DNA of 43,913 nucleotides from Pelagibacteraceae bacterium (GTDB lineage: Bacteria > Pseudomonadota > Alphaproteobacteria > Pelagibacterales > Pelagibacteraceae), in the NCBI GenBank assembly GCA_008638165.1, contig VTPL01000002.1, forward strand, positions 1-43,913. The letters run 5' to 3'. The position numbers were made by a program, and so were the translations under genes. The number at the start of each line of letters is the position of its first letter. The first letter of the stretch is position 1. Positions 9,567-17,818 of the stretch are shown piece after piece. The notes beneath the pieces are model-generated. The model saw nothing but the letters and a program-made list of their open reading frames with translations, made no database searches and had not been told where the DNA came from.

Positions 9567-12140
9567 TTAGGCAACCATACTCTCTGCTTTTTGAAGGTCA
9601 ACTGCTACTAGCTGGCTTATACCTTTTTCTGGCATAGTTACACCGTAAAGCCTATCCATTTTAGACATGGTTAAAGCATGGTGTGTTACAATAATAAATT
9701 TTGTGCTTGTGATTTTTGTTAATTCTTCAAGAAGACTACAAAACCTTGTTACGTTAGCATCATCAAGTGGAGCATCCACTTCATCTAAAACACAAATTGG
9801 CGATGGGTTAGTTAAAAAAACTGCAAAAATTAGTGAAAGGGCAGTAAGAGCTTGTTCTCCACCTGATAATAAAGTTATTGATTGTAATCTTTTTCCTGGA
9901 GGACTTACAAGCATCTCAAGACCTGCTTCAAGTGGATCGTCAGAATCTACTAATTCTAATTTGGCATTTCCACCATTAAATAACTTTGTATAAACTTCAT
10001 TAAATTTTCTATTAACTTTTTCAAAAGCTTCAATTAATCTTTCTCTACCTTTTTGATTTAATTCATTAATACTTTCTTTAAGTTTAACAATTGCAGTAAC
10101 TAAATCAGCTCGATCTTGCTCCATTTTTTTAATTTCAACTTCATATTTATTTGTTTCTTCGTCAGCTTTTAAATTTACTGAACCAAGTTTTTCTCTTTCT
10201 TGTTTTTTTTTGTCTAATAAATCTTCTTGATCTATGTGATTTGGTAATTCTTCTACACCATTTAAATTTGAGTTTTCTAACAAATTATCTTCTTTAAGAT
10301 TGAGCTCAGAACTAATTCTGTCTAATAAATCTGATTTTCTTTTTTTAAGACCTTCAATAGTAGCTCCTGAGCTAGCTTTTCTTTCTCTAAATTGTATAGA
10401 TTGCTCTTGTATTTTATTTAATTCGCTTCTTAAATTTTCAATTTTTTCATCAGTTTCATTAATAATTATTTCATTATCACTTTTTTCTTTTTCTGAAATT
10501 CTTAAATTTTCAGATATTTGTCCTTTTCTTTCCGCTTGAGTTCGAGGTTGATTTTCTAATAATTCTAATTGTTGATTAAGTTTATTTTTTCTTTCAGTTA
10601 ATTCATTAACCATTTTTTCAGAATTAATTAAAAGATTTTTCCAACTCTCTATTTCAGTTTCGATTGTTCTAATTCTCTCATTTCTTTTTATCGACTCTTT
10701 TTTAATAGATTGATTTTTGCTAAAAGCGTCTGCGTACTTTTCTTGAAGAATTTTTATATTTTTTGATTTTTCATTAATACCAATTAGCTCACTTCTACTT
10801 TTGTCATCTTTGATATCTCTTAAAAAATTATCAAGTTCAATATTGCATCTATCTAATAATGTTAGTGCTTGATTAATTTCATTACTCTCTATTAACTCTT
10901 TAGCTCTAGTAATAGTATTTTTTACATTGTTTATTGGTCCTAAGCTTATGTTAATGGTACTTTCAGCAATATTACTTACAACCGTATCAACTTCTTTTTG
11001 TTCTTGATCTAATTTATTTTTAGCACTTTCAAGATCTTCATTAGATAATTTTTCAGTTTCAAAATATTTAGAATCTATTTCAATTAGTTCACTTTTTTCC
11101 TCTTTAAGCCGCTTTTCATTGGAATTTGCATCAATAATGATGCCCCTTTCTCTTGAAATATCCTCTTCCAAAGTTTTTAAAGATTTTTTAATGGATTCTA
11201 TTTCATCCTGTATTCTTGTATTTTCCTCATCTAGGCTTTGAAGCTCTAAATTTAGTCTCTGAATTTTCGATAAATTTTCAATATTTTTTTCTCTAAGTGG
11301 ATTAACTTTTTCAGTTTCAGACTTAATTTGTTTTTCAAAATCAGCTATTTTTTCATTATAACCAGAAACCTCACCTTCAGCTTCATTATTTATTTCATTT
11401 TCGATCGTAATTTCTTTTTCTATCTCAATTAATCTTAGATAATAAAGTCCAGCTTCTACTTTTTTTATCTCTTCAGAAATAAGTTTATATTTTGTGGCCT
11501 CTTCAGCTTGTTTTTGAAGATTAGCTAATTGCCTTTCTTGTTGCCTTCTTAGTTCATCAGCTCTTTTTAAATTACTCTCAGCCGCATTTAATCTTAATTC
11601 TGCTTCATGTCTTCTAACATGTAAACCAGATATACCGGCTGCTTCCTCCAAAATTGCTCTTCGATCAGTTGGTTTAGCTGTTACTAATGCTCCAATACGT
11701 CCTTGACTAATCATTGAAGGGGAGTGGGCACCAGTTGATAAATCAGCAAAAAACATTTGAGCATCTCTTGCTCTTACCTCTTTGTCGTTAATGTAAAATT
11801 TTGAACCTTTATCTTTTTCTATTTTTCTCCTTACATGAACCTCATCTAATTCACGGTATTGAATTGGACCTTCATTGTTTGGATTGCTAACTGATATAGA
11901 TACTTCAGCAATATTCTTAGAAGCCTTGTTTGAGGTACCTGAAAATATCACATCCTCCATCCCTGATCCCCTCATACTCTTAGCAGAAGTTTCACCCATC
12001 ACCCATCTAAGAGACTCAACAATATTTGATTTACCACAACCATTAGGACCAACTATTCCAGTTAGACCTTTTTCTATTAAGAAATTAGTTTTATCAGCAA
12101 AAGATTTAAATCCATTTAGCTGGATTTTTTTAAACTCCAT
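9567..12140 (-). CDS. smc: Chromosome segregation protein SMC (short, 857 aa)
   Basis: Walker A GPNGCGKSNIVESLRWVMGE, signature LLSGGEQALTALSLIFAVF, Walker B CVLDEVDAPLDDANV. Confidence 0.95.
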   Translation of the reverse strand: MEFKKIQLNGFKSFADKTNFLIEKGLTGIVGPNGCGKSNIVESLRWVMGETSAKSMRGSGMEDVIFSGTSNKASKNIAEVSISVSNPNNEGPIQYRELDEVHVRRKIEKDKGSKFYINDKEVRARDAQMFFADLSTGAHSPSMISQGRIGALVTAKPTDRRAILEEAAGISGLHVRRHEAELRLNAAESNLKRADELRRQQERQLANLQKQAEEATKYKLISEEIKKVEAGLYYLRLIEIEKEITIENEINNEAEGEVSGYNEKIADFEKQIKSETEKVNPLREKNIENLSKIQRLNLELQSLDEENTRIQDEIESIKKSLKTLEEDISRERGIIIDANSNEKRLKEEKSELIEIDSKYFETEKLSNEDLESAKNKLDQEQKEVDTVVSNIAESTINISLGPINNVKNTITRAKELIESNEINQALTLLDRCNIELDNFLRDIKDDKSRSELIGINEKSKNIKILQEKYADAFSKNQSIKKESIKRNERIRTIETEIESWKNLLINSEKMVNELTERKNKLNQQLELLENQPRTQAERKGQISENLRISEKEKSDNEIIINETDEKIENLRSELNKIQEQSIQFRERKASSGATIEGLKKRKSDLLDRISSELNLKEDNLLENSNLNGVEELPNHIDQEDLLDKKKQEREKLGSVNLKADEETNKYEVEIKKMEQDRADLVTAIVKLKESINELNQKGRERLIEAFEKVNRKFNEVYTKLFNGGNAKLELVDSDDPLEAGLEMLVSPPGKRLQSITLLSGGEQALTALSLIFAVFLTNPSPICVLDEVDAPLDDANVTRFCSLLEELTKITSTKFIIVTHHALTMSKMDRLYGVTMPEKGISQLVAVDLQKAESMVA

Positions 12141-12148
12141 GCACTAAC

Positions 12149-12736
12149 TTATATCAGTTTTTCTAGAGTTTTTTTTAAATTTTTATAATTTAGAGATTTT
12201 TCAAACTTTTTATCATTAATTATAATCGTAGGAGTAGCATTTACTTTGAATTTTTTTACTCCCTCGATTCGATCATTTAGAACAAAATCTTCAATGTTTT
12301 TGTCAGTTGTGCATTTATTGAAATCAAACTGAAATCCTTCAGATTTTAAAAATTTTTTTAGATTTTCATTTACTTCTTCAATTGTTTTACCTTTGATCCA
12401 TTTTGGTTGATTTAGATACAAACTATTTAAGATATCTGAGCCACCATCATTATTACATTGTGCAATTTTTGAGGCGTTAAATGCCGCGATATCTAGGGGG
12501 AAATGTCTAAATTCTATCTTAGCAATACCCGTATCAATGAATTCCTTCTTTAAGTCTGGCAAAACATTAATATGAAAGTTTGCGCAGTGACTACAAGTTA
12601 AAGACTCGTATGCAATAATACTAATTTTTGCATCCTGGTTACCTATTACAATTCTTTTTATTTCATTCGCATCTTCAGCTTTAATTGGTGAAGCATTAAT
12701 TAATAAAATAAATAAAACTGTAAGTAATTTTTTCAT
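12149..12736 (-). CDS. DsbA-family periplasmic thiol-disulfide protein
   Basis: 195 aa; signal peptide, YESLTCSHCANFH (CxxC), NATPTIIIN cis-Pro region. Confidence 0.88.
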   Translation of the reverse strand: MKKLLTVLFILLINASPIKAEDANEIKRIVIGNQDAKISIIAYESLTCSHCANFHINVLPDLKKEFIDTGIAKIEFRHFPLDIAAFNASKIAQCNNDGGSDILNSLYLNQPKWIKGKTIEEVNENLKKFLKSEGFQFDFNKCTTDKNIEDFVLNDRIEGVKKFKVNATPTIIINDKKFEKSLNYKNLKKTLEKLI

Positions 12737-13221
12737 TTTTGTTTAAAAACTTTTGTTAATTCTATTAAAGACTTTTTAATTTTGTCATTCTTAATATCAT
12801 TGATCTTAGTTTGATATTTCTTAATTGTCACATTTTTTTCATTCTTCTCACTCCTAGATAAAACATTTTGATCATCATCAAAGCTTATAAATTTTAACTT
12901 TTCAACTACCGAGTATCCAAAAAAACTATTCATTTTATCCATAATATCTTTTTTAGAGTACTCCATATCTACTTCGTGACCTCTTTTGACCATTACAAGT
13001 AAAGTGCTTACGCCAAATCGATTTGAGTTTTTGAAAGACTTTGGATAACAAATTTTAAATAATTCATCGCCCACTATATATTTCCAATTATTTAATGTTT
13101 CTGAAAAAATGTGTCCCTTTTTATTAATAATTTTTTTGACATTTTTTGGTAAAGTATCTCGGAATGATCTTAGGCCTTGAATGACCGTGTTTCTCTGCTT
13201 AGAACTATTTTTAGATTGCAT
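12733..13221 (-). CDS. DUF721/DciA-like protein
   Basis: 162 aa; NWKYIVGDELFKICYPKSF region resembling DUF721; mutY/DUF721/dsbA/smc neighbourhood is common in alphaproteobacteria. Confidence 0.72.
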   Translation of the reverse strand: MQSKNSSKQRNTVIQGLRSFRDTLPKNVKKIINKKGHIFSETLNNWKYIVGDELFKICYPKSFKNSNRFGVSTLLVMVKRGHEVDMEYSKKDIMDKMNSFFGYSVVEKLKFISFDDDQNVLSRSEKNEKNVTIKKYQTKINDIKNDKIKKSLIELTKVFKQK

Positions 13222-14205
13222 ATGAAAAGTCTATTAATAACAAATAAAATTCTTAATTGGTATGATATTAATAAAAGATCACTTCCATGGCGAATAAAAA
13301 CTTCAGCTAAAAAAAAAGAATATTACACATTAGTTAGTGAATTTATGTTACAGCAAACTCAAGTTGCAACTGTAATACCTTATTTTAATCGTTTCATAAA
13401 AAATATTCCAGATTTAGAGACTTTAGCAGAATTCCAAGAAGAAAAATTAATTAAACTCTGGGAGGGCCTTGGTTATTATTCAAGGGTAAAAAATTTAAAA
13501 AAAACAGCAAAAATAATAACCACAGATTTCAATAAAAAAATTCCTGATGATTTTGAAAAATTAAAAACACTACCGGGGATAGGTGATTACACAGCCAGTG
13601 CAATTCTTGCGATAGCGTTTAATAAACCTTTTATTCCTCTTGATGGAAATATTGAAAGAGTTCTAAAAAGATATTTTTATTTAAAAAAAACAAGTCAAAT
13701 ATCCAAAGATTACTTAATCAAGAAAAAAAAGTTATTAGGTGTTTCAAAAAGATCAAGTGATTATGCTCAAGCATTAATGGAGTTAGGTGCTCTCATATGC
13801 AAACCTAAAAACCCAAGCTGTACTGAGTGTCCCCTCATAAATAGTTGTAAGTCTTTTTTAAAGAAAGATTTTTTTTTAACAAAAATAAAAAAGATAAATA
13901 AAAGTAAGTATTTTGAATTAAGTATTATTAAAAAAAACAATAAATATCTTTTAATCAAAAATAATAAATTTAATTTTTTAAAAAATTTTATAATTTTTCC
14001 TATGATAGAAACAAAAGCATCTAGTAAATTTAAAAAGGATTTGAATATAAAAATTTCAAATATGACCATGTATATACAAATCAAATTTGGAAATTTTTAT
14101 ACTAATACATCTAATGCTATTTGGATTGATCCTGGAAAATTAAATAATTATACTTTGCCTACTTTTACTAAGAAAATATTTAGACATTTAAAAAATAAAA
14201 TATGA
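13222..14205 (+). CDS. mutY: A/G-specific adenine glycosylase
   Basis: NWYDINKRSLPWR, FMLQQTQVATVIPYF, LPGIGDYTASAILAIAF; Fe-S ligands CKPKNPSCTECPLINSC. The ORF track starts at 13177; the internal ATG at 13222 fits the MutY N-terminus better. Confidence 0.95.
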   Translation: MKSLLITNKILNWYDINKRSLPWRIKTSAKKKEYYTLVSEFMLQQTQVATVIPYFNRFIKNIPDLETLAEFQEEKLIKLWEGLGYYSRVKNLKKTAKIITTDFNKKIPDDFEKLKTLPGIGDYTASAILAIAFNKPFIPLDGNIERVLKRYFYLKKTSQISKDYLIKKKKLLGVSKRSSDYAQALMELGALICKPKNPSCTECPLINSCKSFLKKDFFLTKIKKINKSKYFELSIIKKNNKYLLIKNNKFNFLKNFIIFPMIETKASSKFKKDLNIKISNMTMYIQIKFGNFYTNTSNAIWIDPGKLNNYTLPTFTKKIFRHLKNKI

Positions 14206-15353
14206 AAAGAATTGCAATAATAGGTGCTGGAATTTCTGGTTTATTTGTTGCCAATTTATTTCAAAAAAATAAGAATTATCAAATTTCAATCTATGAAAAA
14301 AAAGACTCTATTGATCTAAATAAAGGTTATGGAATTCAATTATCAAGTAACTGTATAAAATTGCTTAATAAATTAAGTTTCAATACCCTTGATAAAGACG
14401 AAGTATTTAATCCTACTGTAATTAACTTTTTTCAGACTAACAAAGAAATAAAAATATGTGACTTAGATATTACAAAATTTAATGATGAGGATTGTAAATA
14501 TAGTTCTCTTAAAAGATCTACTTTAAGTAAATTTTTGGTGGAAAAATTAGATAGTCATGTAATTAAATTTAATCATGAAATTACCGAAATCAACAATACT
14601 GACCACAAAATAAGCCTAAACTTTAAACAAGGTGATGTTGTAAATTGTGATTATTTAATAATTGCAGATGGTGTTTTTTCAAAATGCAAATCTTTACTTT
14701 CAAGCAATACAATAAAACCTAAATTTAACAATTCTATCGCTATAAGAGGTTTGATTGATAGTGAGCATTTACCAAAAGCTAAAAGAGATAATGTCTCTAT
14801 ATCTATGGGATCTAATTTTCACTATGTTGTTTATCCAGTTGATAATAAAGGACAAAAAACCAATTTTATTGGCATTCTAAAAGAAAAATTAACACAAGAT
14901 CAATTAAGTAATTACAAATTTTTTGATCAAGGTTCATACTTAAACTCTATTAAAGAGAAATTAAAAAATAAAATTTCAATTAATATTTTGGAAAATCTTC
15001 AGGATTTAAAGATATTCCCAGTGTTTGTTAGTGAAGAATTTTATAAATCTGAAAAAAATATTTTTTGTTTGGGAGATGCTTTTTTTGCTTATCCACCATC
15101 ATTTGCTCAAGGAGCTTCTCAGTCGATTGAAAGTGCATTTGAGTTGTACAAAGATATTATTGATGAAAAAAATAATTTTTATAATAATAGAATTATCAAA
15201 TCCAAAAGAGTTAATCTAAGATCTAAATTAAATCAGTTTGCTTTTCACATTTCAAACCCATTACTAGTTTATATCAGAAACTTTGTTCTTAAAATTTTAG
15301 TTAAAAATAAAAAGTTTTTAGATAGTTATTTAGGTAAAGTTTATAAAAATTAA
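14202..15353 (+). CDS. FAD-dependent monooxygenase (UbiH/salicylate-hydroxylase-like)
   Basis: 383 aa; IAIIGAGISGLFVANLF and FCLGDAFFAYPPSFAQGASQSIESAFEL. Confidence 0.82.
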   Translation: MKRIAIIGAGISGLFVANLFQKNKNYQISIYEKKDSIDLNKGYGIQLSSNCIKLLNKLSFNTLDKDEVFNPTVINFFQTNKEIKICDLDITKFNDEDCKYSSLKRSTLSKFLVEKLDSHVIKFNHEITEINNTDHKISLNFKQGDVVNCDYLIIADGVFSKCKSLLSSNTIKPKFNNSIAIRGLIDSEHLPKAKRDNVSISMGSNFHYVVYPVDNKGQKTNFIGILKEKLTQDQLSNYKFFDQGSYLNSIKEKLKNKISINILENLQDLKIFPVFVSEEFYKSEKNIFCLGDAFFAYPPSFAQGASQSIESAFELYKDIIDEKNNFYNNRIIKSKRVNLRSKLNQFAFHISNPLLVYIRNFVLKILVKNKKFLDSYLGKVYKN

Positions 15354-16420
15354 TTTTTTGAAATAAATTTTTGTCTTAGATAATCAATCGGGTGAGTTCT
15401 TCCATTTATATCACAATGCCAGTAAGTCCATCCGTTACAGCTTTCTGCCCCTAAAATAGTTGCTGCAACTTTGTGGATAGATCCCTCTGCTTGATTATGT
15501 TTTATGCTTCCATCGGCCATAATTCTTGCAGTTATTTTTTTCTTATTATCAAATATGCTAGTGCCTGGTTTAATAATTCCAAGTTCAACTAATGAGCCAA
15601 AAGGAATTCTTGGTTTTGATCGATTATTTTTTAGCGTATCTAGTAAATTATCTTCTATTGGTTTAGTATTTCTTAATCTCTGTTCAGCTGCTTTAAAATA
15701 ATTTTTTTCTTTTTCTATACCATAATAATTTCTACCTAATTTCTTAGCTACTGTAGCTGTTGTTCCTGATCCTAAAAATGGATCTAAAATCATATCTCCT
15801 TTATTAGATGTTGCTAATAAAACTCTATGAAGTAATGACTCTGGTTTTTGAGTTGAGTGGATTTTTTTTCCATTTTTCTTTAATCTTTCAGCACCATTAC
15901 AAATTGGTAGATCCCAATTTGACCTCATTTGAAGATCGTCATTTAAACACTTTAAAGACTGATAATTGAATGTGTATTTAGATTTTTCACTCTTAGATGC
16001 CCAGATTAAAGTCTCATGCGCATTAGTAAAACGTGTCCCTCTAAAATTAGGCATAGGATTATTTTTGTTCCAGATAACATCATTTAATATCCAAAATCCC
16101 AAGTTCTGAATTGCAGTACCAACCCTAAATATATTATGGTAACTACCTATAACCCAAATTGCGCCATCTTTTTTTAAAATTCTTTTACATTCATTGAGCC
16201 ACATGTATGTGAATTCATCATATTTTTTAAAACTATCAAATTGATCCCATTTATCATTTACAGCACTTACTTTTGATCTATCTGGTCTGATTAATTCATT
16301 TTTTAATTGTAAGTTGTAAGGGGGGTCTGCAAAAATTAAATCAAAACTTTCGCTTGGAATTTTTTTTAACTCCTCCAAACTATCTCCATTTATAATTTTA
16401 TTTTTGAGATTGGTATTCAT
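15350..16420 (-). CDS. ccrM: CcrM-type adenine-N6 DNA methyltransferase (predicted GANTC)
   Basis: 356 aa; FADPPYNLQL, DPFLGSGTTATVAKKLGRNYYGIE; C-terminal GSIHKVAATILGAESCNGWTYWH domain typical of CcrM. Confidence 0.93.
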   Translation of the reverse strand: MNTNLKNKIINGDSLEELKKIPSESFDLIFADPPYNLQLKNELIRPDRSKVSAVNDKWDQFDSFKKYDEFTYMWLNECKRILKKDGAIWVIGSYHNIFRVGTAIQNLGFWILNDVIWNKNNPMPNFRGTRFTNAHETLIWASKSEKSKYTFNYQSLKCLNDDLQMRSNWDLPICNGAERLKKNGKKIHSTQKPESLLHRVLLATSNKGDMILDPFLGSGTTATVAKKLGRNYYGIEKEKNYFKAAEQRLRNTKPIEDNLLDTLKNNRSKPRIPFGSLVELGIIKPGTSIFDNKKKITARIMADGSIKHNQAEGSIHKVAATILGAESCNGWTYWHCDINGRTHPIDYLRQKFISKN

Positions 16421-16432
16421 TTGTAAAAATTA

Positions 16433-16461
16433 ATTAGACTCGAAATGGATTCTACGGTCAA
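16433..16461 (-). promoter_or_regulatory. Candidate ccrM promoter with embedded GANTC sites
   Basis: Minus strand: TTGACC (16461-16456), 17-bp spacer, TCTAAT (16438-16433), 12 bp before the ATG at 16420. GANTC at 16437-16441 and 16448-16452, plus 16481-16485 just upstream. Confidence 0.65.
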
Positions 16462-16512
16462 CCTGAGATTGAAATATTTGGAGTCGCCTTGTGTTTCTTA
16501 TTAAGGTGATAA

Positions 16513-17085
16513 CTAGATGTTGTGTTTGGATATTTTAGCTACTGGTGAAAAAGTTTTTCGATGGTGCTTGGTGATACCAAGTTTTGTTAAAGCTTTTAAG
16601 TGCTGCTTAGTGCCGTAACCAAAATTTTTTTCCCAATAGTAACCTTTATTTTTTTTGGATAGTAAAATTATAAAATTATCTCTAGCAACTTTTGCAATTA
16701 TCGAGGCGGCAGAGATCGCAGGTATTTTTGTATCTCCCTTTATAATAGCTTTCATTTTATAGTTATTCATCACAGGAATTTTGTTACCATCAACTAATAC
16801 GTAAGAGGGTTTTTTCTTAAGTTTTTTAATTGCTCTTTTCATTGCAAGTAAACTTGCTTGTAAAATATTAATTTTATCAACCTCATTTTTTGATGCTTTC
16901 CCGATAGCCCAGATAGAATTTTTTTTTATGTATTTAGATAAAATTTCTCTTTCTTCCTTTTTAATACTTTTAGAGTCTTTTAATAATTTGATATTTATAT
17001 TTTTATTTAAAATAACTGCTGCAGCGTAAACTGGTCCTATTAAACTACCTCTGCCAACCTCATCTACACCAGCAATAACTTTCAT
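16513..17085 (-). CDS. rnhB: Ribonuclease HII
   Basis: 190 aa; IAGVDEVGRGSLIGPVYAAAVIL, KDSKSI, AASIIAKVARD. Confidence 0.95.
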   Translation of the reverse strand: MKVIAGVDEVGRGSLIGPVYAAAVILNKNINIKLLKDSKSIKKEEREILSKYIKKNSIWAIGKASKNEVDKINILQASLLAMKRAIKKLKKKPSYVLVDGNKIPVMNNYKMKAIIKGDTKIPAISAASIIAKVARDNFIILLSKKNKGYYWEKNFGYGTKQHLKALTKLGITKHHRKTFSPVAKISKHNI

Positions 17086-17804
17086 TAAAACTTTATTTTT
17101 AAATCTAAAATTTTTTGTCTAATTTTCTTTAAATCTTCCCAAGAAAATTTTTTATTTTCAGGAAATCGAATTAAATAAGAAGGACTAAATGTTATCATCA
17201 AAGGATATGTTTTATTTTTAAGAATAATTTCTTTCCATTTGCCTCTCTCATTGGAAATTCTTTCATTTGATGAGATAACAGATTCCATCGCAGTGCTTCC
17301 AAAAAGAATAATTATTTTTGGATCAATAATTGAAATATGCTCTTTTAAAAATATAGAATATCTTTTAATTTCTTGAGTTGTTGGTTTTCTATCCTCTGGT
17401 GGCCTAAAATTTATTGCATAAGTTGAGTAAACATCATTCTTTAGAATATCAATTGCTTTAAGCATTTTTTCCAACAATGCACCAGACTCTCCTTGAAAAG
17501 TTTTTTCTGTTTTTTCTTCTTCCTCCCCAGGAGCTTCTCCAATAATCATGATAGGGCTGTTAATATTTCCATCTCCCATAATTAATTTTTTAGAATTATC
17601 TTTAAGATTGCAATTTTGAATTGAATTTATGTGATTTTTGAGTTCTAAAAGCTCTGCACTTTTATCTAATTTATTATTATTGCTGTTAGTTTTTTGAATT
17701 TTAAATCTATTTATTGGTTTTTTGCTAAAAATGAAATTTGGCTCTATTGAATTTAATAGCTCTTCTCTATAAGACATATCCTGATCTAAAGATTTTTTGG
17801 TCAT
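17085..17804 (-). CDS. Uracil-DNA glycosylase superfamily (family 4-like)
   Basis: 239 aa; IIGEAPGEEEEKTEKTFQGESGALLEKML, INFRPPEDRKPT, ITFSPSYL. Confidence 0.85.
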   Translation of the reverse strand: MTKKSLDQDMSYREELLNSIEPNFIFSKKPINRFKIQKTNSNNNKLDKSAELLELKNHINSIQNCNLKDNSKKLIMGDGNINSPIMIIGEAPGEEEEKTEKTFQGESGALLEKMLKAIDILKNDVYSTYAINFRPPEDRKPTTQEIKRYSIFLKEHISIIDPKIIILFGSTAMESVISSNERISNERGKWKEIILKNKTYPLMITFSPSYLIRFPENKKFSWEDLKKIRQKILDLKIKF

Positions 17805-17818
17805 ATTAATTTGTCCAT

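Noticed and set aside
9667-12147. Plus-strand ORFs (9667-9993, 10300-10539, 11875-12147) opposite smc
   Set aside because: Antisense shadows of conserved SMC coding regions with Ser/Leu/Phe-rich translations.
15350-16420. CcrM as part of a restriction-modification system
   Set aside because: No endonuclease nearby; the C-terminal domain and gene context fit an orphan cell-cycle methyltransferase.
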